This document shows, in pieces, positions 37,721-48,521 of a DNA stretch of 64,000 nt. The notes beneath the pieces were generated by a model. It was not told where the DNA came from, made no database searches, and worked only from the letters and a program-made list of their open reading frames with translations. A program made the position numbers and the translations under genes. Within the stretch, counting starts at the first letter, position 1; each line of letters opens with the position of its first letter. The stretch lies in assembly GCA_020543525.1 (NCBI GenBank), contig JAHYIO010000037.1:1860001-1924000 (forward strand). Reading direction: 5' to 3'. The DNA is from Coriolopsis trogii. Its lineage: Eukaryota > Basidiomycota > Agaricomycetes > Polyporales > Polyporaceae.

Positions 37721-38000
37721 TACTGTGACTCAAGTACAGCTGATGGACTGGAACGTTGGTCGCACAACGGTTGACACTCTCTGCTAGCACGTTTGATCCG
37801 AATATGGTACATATCATAGCTAGTCGTGTACATGCACAAGGAAAGGAACCGTAGCATCTATGACAAATGTACAAGGCTATATGCGACCGATCGACTAAGA
37901 GAACACGTATGAGATGGATGGGATGTGGGTTTACTACAGGGAATGACAGCTAGTACACAAATCATACATACAAGAACAGCAAGGTAGGTATGCAAGTACC

Positions 38001-39185
38001 TCAGAAGTCTACAGGAGAACGGCTACGCCCGACTCCCGTCCAAGAGACCTCACTCCCATGCTGAGATGTGACGTCGAAAAGGTCCTCGTCTGCACGACTG
38101 GATGGGCTGAACATCCCCGATCGAGGAGACAACATATCGAACTCGTCGTCCGAGTCGAGTGTTACGTCAGATGCAATGCTGGGGGATCGCGCGCGCGGAG
38201 ACCCTGCCCAGATGTGCTCCGGGCTGCTGTGAGTCTCTACTTCATAGAGATCAGAGAACGGCGACTGCACGCGGGAGCCAGAGAGGGAGGGGGCGGCATC
38301 GCTTGCGTCTCGGCCGTTGTCGGATACCATGGATCCTCCGAGCGGGGTGTTGTAAGCACTCGTGAGTGCTTGAGAGGCGCCGAGGGCTGGGCTCGGTCGC
38401 CTCGATGGAAGGGAAGAGCGCTCTGACAGCGTTGAGGTTGACATCGTGGCGGGGGACGATGGTGAAGAGTAGAGCGACATAGGTGTCGGCAGCCGAGGAG
38501 ACTGCGCACGAGGAAATGGTGATCGCGCTACGTCCAACACAATTGCAGGGTGAGCAGGGCTGTTGTCGAGTGAGGAGGGAACACTGGTCCGAATGGAAAG
38601 TCCCCCGGGGGATGGAGGCTCAGAGCCGTCGAACAAGACATGAGTGGGTTCCATTATCGGGTGGGCAATGAAGGTATCTGACTGTGTGGATCAACAGAAG
38701 AAGGGAACAAAATCAGCTCACTTGCCGCAGCCTGAGCATATGCATATGCCGGACGTACCTCATCCAAAGCCCCACCAGGTCGTCTGTGACGGAGACCGGT
38801 CCTATCGGTACTGTCCCTCCATACATTCCCCTCTCCGCCAAGTTGTTCCAGTTCGATGGACGAACCGTTTACGCCGCGTCCGTCCATGGGATCGACGGAG
38901 CTATCGCTAGATCTGCGCATGCTGTTCTCATCGCCGTGTTCATCGACCGGCTGCGCAAGTATAGGAGCCTGCCGCTGCCTCCTTCTTTGGCGATTCTCGA
39001 TGTAGTTCTCTGCCCAAGCCTCCACCCTAGGAGCGATATGCGGCTCATACACGAACTGACCAGAGACGTGTGAGCTTACGCAACAGGTACTCTGCAATGT
39101 ATGTCGAACGCACCTCCTTGAAGGCCACTGCGACTCCGACAGTCACCACGACAGCAACGACGGCGTAAACGGCTGGGCCCGGCAT
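38001..39185 (-). CDS. Uncharacterised single-pass membrane protein with disordered Ser-rich tail
   Basis: Exon 1 encodes MPGPAVYAVVAVVVTVGVAV followed by AFKE: a short N terminus and one strongly hydrophobic segment. The following exon begins FVYEPHIAPRVEAWAENYIE, a likely folded or amphipathic stretch. A third exon begins SDTFIAHPIMEPTHVLFDG and runs to the stop after SRSPVDF. The last 200 residues are Ser/Pro-rich with acidic patches (DVTLDSDDEFDM) and probably disordered. Introns have GT-AG ends (GTGCGT...TCAG and GTACGT...ACAG). The orientation suggests a short lumenal or external N terminus and a long cytosolic tail, but this is inference. I do not recognise the family. Confidence 0.75.
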
Positions 39186-40075
39186 CTTAGGCAGAGGGAG
39201 TCAGATGGAGGACGATAGGGCAAGAAGTCGTGTGCTCTGGGTGTATAAGTACCGCGGGTTGGCACGTGACAGGACCGACCGAGAATGGCAAGTCTCCCGC
39301 CGCCCCCCGACACGTCTTGCCCCCGCGGGCCGACGCTGCTGCTCTGCTCTGCTCTGCTCCGCGACCCTCCCTCCTTTACTACTTGGCTTTCTTGCTCCTG
39401 GGCACAACTCAGGGAGTGAGCATGCGGTCTTACGTCCACTGCCCCTGTTCCTCGAGTGTCTTCGATGCTTATTCGCAGGACACACGGAGCAAGTCTCATG
39501 GTGGTGCAGAGTAAGAAGATGGAGTGTCGTACAATTGCGTTCTGGGTCCTCGTGAGTGCTATAGGTATCCACTTGCACTATACGCGTGGCCTTGGTTCTG
39601 GAGGGCGACAGTCGGGACCGAGAGTATCACAGAATGCATGTTTCTGTTGTTGCAGCCCTCTCGCCCCAAAAGTTGATTTCATCGATATTTCTCAGGATGC
39701 TACGATGGGTATGGTCATCGCGGGGTACTTAAATGTGCCGACGTCGTCGCAAAGCAACTGCTACGTGGTGTCGACGCGTCTGATGCGCCTGGTTATAATG
39801 CGCGACCGTCGCGGTGTCGCGACGGCATCACTTCCACGAGAACGCGTCCATGCTTCGGCCGAGGAGGCATGTGCAGGGTATATAACGAGTCCTCGCGCTG
39901 TGTAGACCAGCATATTACCACACGCCTCGCAGCCTCCCGACGTACGAACGTGCGCGTGCGCTGCTACTGACTTAAGCGCTAGCGGAAGCCCGAAGACCTG
40001 CCCGCACTGCCGGACAGCTGCACTTTGCATTACAGTGAGCTCCATGTTGTCCACGTTCCTTGCTCTTCCTCCCTC
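39186..40075. other. Divergent upstream region of the membrane-protein and phosphatase genes
   Basis: About 890 bp separate two start codons pointing away from each other, so both promoters should lie here. A short GCTCT repeat is at 39335-39359. Small frames in this stretch have no recognisable product. Confidence 0.45.
39335..39359. repeat. GCTCT-type short tandem repeat
   Basis: Three GCTCT units follow two GCT triplets in the upstream region of the minus-strand membrane-protein gene. Confidence 0.7.
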
Positions 40076-41792
40076 ATGAAGCTCTCTACCTGCCCCAGCG
40101 ACGACCAGCTCCCTCTCCTCATCCGCAAAGCCGGGCGGCCACGATCTAACCGAGCATTCTCTACGACCAGGCCAAGCGCTGAGACATTCAGAACGAGACC
40201 TGCAGCTATGGCTCTTCTCGGGCTTGTTACTCTGACATACGTTTGCTATGCGTACGCGGTGCTCGTACCATCAAGTATGCGCTATGCAGCACGCGAGGCG
40301 GAGCTAGAAGTACCCTCGCTGGGTGTGCCGCGGAGTGTGCAGCAGAGCTGGGTCATGTACTCGCCGTATTTTGCCGCCGAGGCGTATGTACAGCCTCCGG
40401 AGGGCTGCAAGGTGGACCAGGTGTGTGCCTCGTTGCATGATTGGGTCTCGCTATCAGTATTCCAATGCAACGGTAGCGTTACTCACTCTAGGCGTTTTCC
40501 AGGTCAACATCATACAACGTCACGGAGCCCGCTTTCCGACTTCTGGAGCAGCAAAACGGATACAGACCGCGCTTGCCAAGCTCCAATCGGCTGAGGAGCA
40601 CACGGGTCTGCTCGCCTTCGTCCACGATTACACATATAACCTTGGACAGGATGATTTGGTAGCATTCGGTGCAGCACAGTGAGTATATTGATCCCTGATG
40701 TCCGGCGTGTGTATACTAACCAGGCCGTAGGTCTTTCCAGGCGGGTGAACAAGTCTTCCAGCGCTATAGCTCCCTTATAAGCAACGAGAATATGCCATTT
40801 GTACGCTCATCGAGCTCAGAGCGGGTAGTCGCTACAGCAAATAACTGGACTGCAGGTGAGTTGTCCTCTTCTCCGATTATGGAGTTCAAACTCATCGGCG
40901 AGTGTTTAGGATTCGCCGCTGCCAGCGCCCATAAGTACAACCCCAAGGTCTCTGTAATCATCAGCGAAGCCGTGAGTCCTTCGTCGCTGGATATCAACTA
41001 CGGCGTTGATATATTTTTTGACATGCATTACAGGCCAACGACACCCTTGATGACAACATGTGCCCTTCTGCAGGCGACTCAGACCCTCAAACGGACGCCT
41101 GGCTCGCGACCTTCGCCCCACCAATGACCGCGCGGCTTAATGCAGCCGCCCCCGGCGCGAACCTGACCGACACGGACACCTACAATCTCCTCACGCTCTG
41201 CCCCTTCGACACCGTGGCGCACGAGCAACGCGGCGCCTTCTGCGACGTCTACGACGCGCTCAACGCCGGGCCCGCGTTCGCCTACAGCGGCGACCTCGAC
41301 AAGTTCTACGGGACCGCGTACGGCCAGCCGCTCGGGCCCGTGCAAGGCGTCGGGTACGTGAACGAGCTCCTCGCGCGCCTCACGCGCACCGCCGTCCGGG
41401 ACCACACGCAGACGAACGCGACGCTCGACGCGGACCCGGCGACGTTCCCGCTCGACCGCGCGCTCTACGCCGACTTCTCGCACGACAACGAGATGGTCGC
41501 GATCTTTGCCGCGATGGGCCTCTTCCGGCAGAGCGCTCCGCTCGACCCGACGAGCCCGGACGAGGAGCGGACGTGGCGGATCGAGCGGATCGTGCCGTTT
41601 TCGGGGCGGATGACCGTCGAGCGGATGGACTGTGCGGGGGAGGCGAACGTGAGGGTGTTGGTGAACGATGCGGTCATGCCGCTTGAGTTTTGTGGGGATG
41701 GCGATGGGCTGTGCACGCTCGATGCGTTTGTGGAGAGCCAGTCGTATGCGCGCAACGACGGAGAGGGCGACTGGCCGAAGTGTTTCGAGTGA
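40076..41792 (+). CDS. Histidine acid phosphatase, phytase-like (PhyA type)
   Basis: The catalytic motif is VNIIQRHGARFPTSG (near 40505-40550); its His is the phospho-acceptor. The second motif FSHDNEMVAIFAAMGLF (near 41475) carries the HD proton donor of histidine acid phosphatases. Conserved cysteines are spread along the chain (MCPSAGD, LCPFDT, AFCDVYD, CLDA-like near the end). The product probably releases phosphate from phytate or other esters outside the cell. The N terminus has MKLSTCPSDDQLPLL, then a hydrophobic stretch MALLGLVTLTYVCYAYAVLV. With the start at 40076 this is a type II signal anchor; with the in-frame ATG at 40208 it becomes a plain signal peptide. Three introns are visible (about 40422-40500, 40680-40729, 40972-41033). 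The stop lies 67 bp from that of the convergent monooxygenase. Confidence 0.92.
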
Positions 41793-41859
41793 AGGGGTCC
41801 AGGCGACGTTCGATTCCGAGTCTACGTTTACATCCTCATATTTACACGACCGTTTACAT

Positions 41860-44104
41860 CTAATTAGCTGATGCAGTGGATTTTGCAATCGCGCGTTTCG
41901 CATCTCGCTCCTCCTTCAGGTGCTGGATCTCGCTCATGTCAATGACTTTGAAAGGCCAGGTCAGCCAGTTCCCGCCGCTCCGCATGGCAGGTAGTCCCAT
42001 ATCCTCGAGCAGATCATCTACGTGCTGCGGCCACCTGCAGTAGTCACAGACGATCCAGGGTGAGTGTTATGCTGACAACGATGAAGTGGCATGTGGCAGC
42101 ACATACGACCAGAACGCGAGGTAGCTCGTATGGCTTCCGTTCAGCGCCGTCGGGATCTGCGGATAGCGCGCCCTGAGCCATGCAGCGTCCCGCTCTGTCG
42201 CGGCGAGGGCTTCCTCGGGCGTCGCGGGCAGCCGCATCTCGTCTGCAAGGAAGAACGAAGAAATCCAATGGGCTGTCACTTCGGTGGTGTACCCGAAGTT
42301 GGGGGACACCTGATAAAATCAGTCAGTCGCCAACTTGTACAGAAGAGTACCCGGAGGGGATGAGCGAGGGAGACAACTTACGACGGCGCCGTTCACGGCG
42401 AAATCGCGCTTGGCGATATGCTTGTAGGGGACGATCCCGCGATACATTGTCGAGGCCCAGCGCTTCGCGTCTGGATGGAGAGGCGGCGGATTGGAAAGCG
42501 TGGTGTACTTCCATTCGTACTGCTGTGTAGCAGTCTTGATCGGTCGAGGAGTGAGGCTCAAGTCTTCCATGGTGTCTCCTGGACTCTCCGTCAACGCTGG
42601 ACACAGGTTTAAGGAGGAAAAATACTGACTGTCAAACATCGTAGGCCACGAGGACGTGTAGCCTGTGGCGAGGATGACCGCACTGGCATCAATCGATCTA
42701 CCGTCTTCCAGCACAACGCCGTTTTCGCTGTAACCCGCTACCCTTCCGGGACATATGACGTCGATCTTGCCTGCAATGACGAGCGCATGGAAACCGTTGG
42801 GGCGAGGAACGCCTTCGTCGTTGACTCTGATATGCCAGAATGGCGATACGGTGTTACGCAAGGGAGAGTATTCCGGTACACCTACAGCTTGAAACTGTGG
42901 TGCGCTTTCAATGAGTGTTCTGCCGATGAGATAGGGAAGTGAAGACTTACGGAGCTGTTCACCAAGCCATGCCACACGAAGTCGACGATCTTCTTTCCTA
43001 TCCAGGTTGTGTGCATGAGCCGTCTGAGAAGTTGAATGAGTGGAGTACCTTGCATAACATTCAGCAAGACATACTCAAGATACGTGCGCAAGTGTATGTG
43101 TGGGGAGAACAGAGAGAGAAGCCTGCAGAGACTCATCAACGATGGCAGCTCATGAAGTTGCAAAGGACAAACCTGCTCTTCCGGACGAAGTCAGGCAACG
43201 GCTTGGGACCTGCGGTAAATGCGTCCATGTTGGGACACACAATAGTGACCTTGCAACCTTTGTTCGCAATAGCGGCGCATATACTGGGGACAAATAGTCA
43301 GAAGAAGACATCGCGGAGCATTACTATAGACTGAACTCTTGGGCCGATTTTCCACCTCCAATGACCACAACAGGCTGTGAGTCGTGATCTGTCGGGGAGG
43401 CAGGCGGCAGAAGATCGTCCATCTTGCCCACAAAGTCCATGCTATGGAACACCATGCCCTTGTATCCTGCTGCTTGGGCTGCTTTTGGTGAGAGGTTATC
43501 GGGCATGAGCGGGCTGTTGCAACCCTTGAGCATATCAACACATTTGATCAGCGAATGTAATGACATGAAGAGAAGCAGCCACACACCCCCGTACAGAGCA
43601 CAACTTTGGCGTAATGCCTGATCTCCTCCTGAGAAGCCACCATGTCATACACAACGACTTCCCAACCTGTGCCCGACTGACTGGGCCGAATGTGGCGTAC
43701 TTCAGTCCGATGCTTGATGTGTCCTTCGAGGAACCTAGAGGCGAAGATGTGCATATACCGAGATAGATCATCACCCGTCAAGCGCGAATCAGCCGCTCCT
43801 GCGGTGGCGGGGGGCGGCATGTCCAAGGGAGACAGGCGATACTCGCCGTGGACGCTTTGAGGGTTGAAAGTATGAGGCTATGGTAGTGAATCCTCGGCAT
43901 CGAGAGTGGCACGTACTTGTTCAGGTAGAGTCCAGGATATATCCGTCCTCTCTCCCAGACCCCACCAACGTCTTCTTCACGGGTCAAGACTTGAACGTCT
44001 GTGAATCCGTCCTGAAGGAGGGTATATGCTGTGATCAGTCCCGCGACGCCTGCTCCAATGACTGCTATCGTATGATGACGGGGATTGGTTCCCTGAGGCT
44101 CCAT
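41860..44104 (-). CDS. Flavin-containing monooxygenase-like protein
   Basis: The protein starts MEPQGTNPRHHTIAVIGAGV, an FAD-binding GxGxxG at residues 17-22. A following EDVGGVWERGRIYPGLYLNK is the GG..W region of FMO-type enzymes. A second Rossmann motif, PVVVIGGGKSAQ, near 43350 binds NADPH. An ATG-type segment SAVILATGYTSSWP near 42660 is also typical. The C-terminal part contains FFLADEMRLPATPEE and ends AKRAIAKSTASAN. Such enzymes oxygenate soft nucleophiles or ketones using NADPH and oxygen; the substrate is unknown. Around eight introns are present. It is convergent with the phosphatase, with only 67 bp between the stops. Confidence 0.9.
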
Positions 44105-44417
44105 GGTACGAATAACACTGGCTTTTCAATGATAATGTGGTCTAGGATGTTCTGACAACGTCGTCAGTATGTATTGTGGTGCTCATGACGAGCAACAACG
44201 TACGGTACCGGAGCTCAGTGGCTCACAACGATAGGGCCTTATGTCGGAAACAGATTTTTCTTCTGCATAGCGTCAAACTTTTGTCGGGTATTTACTATGT
44301 GTTCGGCGGTGTTACTGAGCGCTGTTGTCAACTCAAGAACCTTGCAGTGGGCGTTGAGCGCTGCTCCCAGCGTCGGCGCCGGCACTCATCGGACCAGACC
44401 GAATTGAATTAGAACTC

Positions 44418-45107
44418 TTGAATCCATTCAACCCATTCATCGAATCAGACAACTTGTCCTATCGTAAGGATCCGAGTCGTTCCACATCACTGCCATACGA
44501 TGAAAGAGTCGCATGGGAGTGCATCGCTCCGGACGGCGAACTTCTATCCCTCAGAACTCGCCTACCCGTGCACAATGGGGTGACGGAGCGCCTGATGCAA
44601 GACCTCCGAGGCCTGTTCCCAAAGCGTGTTCCGTCGGTGAGGTCACTCACATTCAACATTTACGCAGGGGCCACCCAGGTGAAATTCTTTGAGGGGGAGG
44701 GCTGTATAAGAGGCCTTTTGAAAGTATTTATAGTATCACACACCTCAGGATGCCCGTAAGACGCGCGGGTTCTACATACTGCCTCATACATGCGCCACAA
44801 CGACTCGGCCGTGGGCGTCGTCTCTGTGCCAAGTCTTGAGGTGCTCGAGGTGGTCCTGGTCTGTCCTTGGAGTGGGTTGCCATGTGACGGGGGATACATA
44901 GAGAAATGCGACGAAATGGTGGCGACAGTGAAGCATCGCGCGGAACGGGGAGCACGGCTGAAAAGACTCCAGGTCGAATGTCATGGATGCACTCACGTAC
45001 CGTTGTTAGAGACATTAGACGAGGCTCGTAACAAACTTGTAGCACGCCTTCCCACCTGGGTGGATACCGTCGAAGTCACCTGGAAACCTAGCTGGACAAA
45101 TTTGTGA
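44418..45107 (+). pseudogene. Fragment of an F-box/LRR-like hypothetical gene
   Basis: An ORF from MNPFNPFIESDNLSYRKDPS (44418) leads to a GTAAGA donor near 44757. A second block (about 44790-45107) reads VPSLEVLEVVLVCPWSGLP and ends VDTVEVTWKPSWTNL. The second part resembles the C-terminal end of the large basidiomycete F-box-like families, in which a Leu-rich region precedes a short tail. No F-box is visible and the whole is only about 210 residues. It could be a truncated copy or a small gene of unknown role. Confidence 0.4.
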
Positions 45108-45348
45108 GTCAGCAATATATGGCCAACGTGTATGCAAAAGGTGTCCCTCATATCAATCCCGACTCTTGTGTTGGGGGAGATTGCATCCTATCGGTGTACC
45201 TGAAAGTCCAAAAGACGGGATACCGGGATGATCGTTGAAAGTTGACTGCTCTAGATTCCTTCTAACCCATACAACCATGCCTCGCCCACCACAAAACTAG
45301 ACGAGTAGACGAGGCGAGATCCTAATAATCCATAAATAAGCTTCCAAT

Positions 45349-48210
45349 CTACGGCTTGAACGCATTCCACGCTTCGTTCAGGCTTCCAAATACACCATTC
45401 GCGATCATTCTTTGTTCTAGCGTCGTGTTTCGCACATTCAACTGTAGTCACAAGAATGGTCAGCATGGCACATCCTCCCGAACGAACCCCTATTGCGACA
45501 CTCACCTTGTCCGGGTGCAACTTTGCGATCGCCTTCGTGTACCGAATCTTCACCTGCGACGGACTCACGAGTTCGTGAATCCCGACCTTCTGCCACCCAA
45601 GCTCCGGCCACAAGACCGTGTCGAGGCTGGCAATCAGCGCACGGATATTGTTCTCCTTGCCCGCGCGCCACGCCGCCAAGCGGGCGTCGACGACGTCCTT
45701 GAGCTGGTGCTTCTGCTCGTCCTCCGCCTCCGCCGCCTCGTTCGCCTCACGCACCCGGTTCAACGCCTCGGACGGACGCGCACGCACGCTCGGCGCAGGG
45801 GCAGGTCGAGGCTTGGGTTTCGGCTTCGCAGCAGTAGCCTGGGACGGACGGGGAGCAGAGGCAGTCGAAGCTCCGGTGCTGGCGTCCGTGTTGAGCATCC
45901 GTCGACAGCGCCCGATACCCGTGAACGCCTCCGCGCGCGACTTGCCCGCAAACTCGGAACCCGCGATCGCCTCCCAGTCGTTCTTCGCCAGTTCCCACTT
46001 CTCCTTGCCCTCGTACGCCTCGGCGCGTCTCCTGAGCGCCTTGACGAGTCCGTCGGCGAGGTCGACCCCGGCCCCCTCGTCCTCACGCATCACTTTTGCC
46101 TCGCGTGCTGGATGGTACGAAGGGCCGATGAGGTTGATGACCGTCGTGCAGTCCTCGATCGCGCCTGCCGCATCTCCGTTCTTCAGCCGCGATAGCGCCC
46201 GGTTGTTGTAGAGCGGAACGAGAAGGAGGTGCTTCTCAGGGAGCGCGGTGATGGCGGCAGAGTACAGGGCCTCAGCCTCGCCATACTGGCCCAGCTTGAA
46301 CTTCTCTGTCCCAGCCGCCTTCTTTTGGGCAGAGGCGGCGATAGCGGACTGTGATGCAGAGACGGTCTGACGTTGGACGAGCGCGACCGGCGATGGCTGG
46401 CGTGGTGGACTTGGCCTTGCGCTGGCTGCAGGGAGTGGCGAGGGGGACTCGGTGGCCGGTGTGCGGCCTGTCGCTTTGTGGCGGAAGCGGGACACGTAGA
46501 CTGCGGGTGGGTCGTCCGAGAGGAGATTCGCAGATTTCATGCGCGACACTGGGGTCTCGGCTTGAGGCGGAGCCTCTCGCGCGCGCGGGGGAGCTTGCTT
46601 TGCCTGGGAGCGGGCATCATCGTCACGCGCCGGGGTCGGTGGGTGGTCTTCATCGTCCGCGTCCTGCATCCACTTCGGTCGGCCGTTACGCCGTGCGGAG
46701 TCGCCTGTGTTCTGCCTGGACGAGCTCGCGGTCGCGTTGGCGGAGCGTTCTTCGTAGGCGCGCAATGCCCGTTCTTTGCCCTCTTTGAACAAGGCGTTTG
46801 CACGAGTGAACATGCTCATACCGAACTCGCTCGCTTGGGCGATGAGTTTGTCCGCCTGATCCTGAATAGCCTTCTGCGTATCCGATGCCGGTGCAGTATC
46901 GTCGCGACCAGGACGCTCTCGCACGGTGCGCGTCTGGGCCTGAGTTGCAGACCGCCGCGGTGGGCGGGGAGGTGCGCTCTCTTCATCTGAGCTGTAGTAA
47001 CGTTCGTGCCCAGGTTCGCGTTGTGGTCTTCGACGCTCTTCTTGGCGCTCTGAAGCGGGAGTGGATGAACCCACACCATTGGAAAGAAGCATATCCAGGG
47101 CCGCTTGCACATCGAGACCAGTGTCCGTCGCGGCAAGGGCGACGCGGGCCTGCTGTACGGAGAAGCCCATCTCAACGATTTGACCAATGACATGAGGAGG
47201 GGGGGACACAGCGCGCGACCGTTGTCCTGCCTGAGGGGGCTGGGGAGACGGGGTGTTGCGCGTAGAGCGTTTCTGTCCTGACGTTATATCGCCGAATGCT
47301 AACTCCAGGGCAAAGGCGTACTTACAACCACTAACTGTTCTACCGGCTTTCCCAAATCCCCCAAAATATCATCCTCATCCGACTGATTGCCTAGCAAGTC
47401 GTCCTCTCTATCCCCGAAGTCGAATTCCCCTGGCGTGTTCGATCTTGGCGGAGGCGCAGATGAGGGAGCCGCGCGTGATGATGAGGGAGAGACGAAATCA
47501 TCGAGATCGAACAGATTAGTAGCGGTATTGTGACTGGAGGGAGTGGCAGTAGAGGCAGGCTGGGAAATGAAATCTCCAAGACCCCAATCATCGTCCGCAG
47601 GTGGAGGGGGTTGCGGCGACTTGGATGCAGTGCGAGCGAGTCCGGAGGTAGAGGAGAAAGAGCCGAACCCGAGGTCGTCGAGGGGGTCATGAGTTGAGGT
47701 GGATGTATGCGAGGGAGTAAAAGAGGATGTGCCTCCCAATGCGTCCAGACCGGCCCATGCGGACGAGGTCGGCTGAGATGAGGGATGAGACGACGCCGAC
47801 GATTGCGCGCGTTCTCTCTTCTGCTTCTCTGCAAGAGCGGCGCGCTGAGCCATGGTGAGGTTGGCGGCGTTGGACCCTTGGGCAGAGAGGGTACCGGCAA
47901 GCAGACCACTGAACGCGTCACCGCCTGCGCCCCCCCTGATATTTCCTGGCCCTCCACTAGGAGACTTCTGGATAGGACGCGCGGGCGCATTAGAGCCGAT
48001 TGCAGGAGAGTGTGCTGGTGTCGTGGATCGTGAAGTGACTGATGAGGACGAACCGGCTGCGGCCAGCATGGAGAAGACGTCGTTCTGCGGTTTCCTCGGC
48101 ATTGCTACCTGCATGGGTGCGGTGGACGCCATTGCGCCTAGCTTGCGGGGTGGCTCTGCAGGTTTCGCGGCGCCCGTAGAGCTCCAGAGGTCGGCGAAGG
48201 CGTCCGACAT
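45349..48210 (-). CDS. SWA2: Auxilin-like clathrin-uncoating cochaperone (Swa2-like: UBA-TPR-J)
   Basis: The order of parts matches yeast Swa2. The N-terminal 300 residues (MSDAFADLWSSTGAAKPAEP) are disordered and contain a clathrin box, LFDLD, near 47500. A UBA domain follows (VIGQIVEMGFSVQQARVALA). Next comes a TPR region (EKFKLGQYGEAEALYSAAI and YNNRALSRLKNGDAAGAIED). A C-terminal J domain has VGIHELVSPSQVKIRYTKAI and AKLHPDK. The last exon reads LNVRNTTLEQRMIANGVFG and ends NEAWNAFKP. Auxilins recruit Hsp70 through HPD to strip clathrin coats. Introns lie between the N-terminal region and the UBA domain (about 47265-47330) and just after HPDK. It is divergent from the mitochondrial MetRS gene. 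Confidence 0.92.
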
Positions 48211-48521
48211 GATTGAGGTAGACCAGCTATAGCCGTGGACCGTAGATGTAATGCAGCTAAACAGAGCAAGAGAACTTCGTGCGGTACGTGGCTATCGTCG
48301 AGGAGTGTTATACAACAACAGAGCGATGGACAGAAACCAAGACAGCGGCGAGATGGTGAAACTCGATGAGCTCGAGCAGTGGTCGGGCGCTATGCTGCGC
48401 TATTGCTCGCAACCAATCGGATGCTGTTAAGGAAGCGCGGGCAATGTCGGGTCCGGCGGCAATGAGCGCGTATGCTGGTCAACAGAACTTGTGCTGCTTT
48501 GCATGTGCTTGGTGGTGGTGA
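48211..48521. promoter_or_regulatory. Shared divergent promoter, SWA2-like and mitochondrial MetRS genes
   Basis: Only 311 bp separate the two start codons, which point away from each other. Both promoters must fit here or overlap the transcription units. No TATA box is obvious, as is common for housekeeping genes. Confidence 0.5.
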
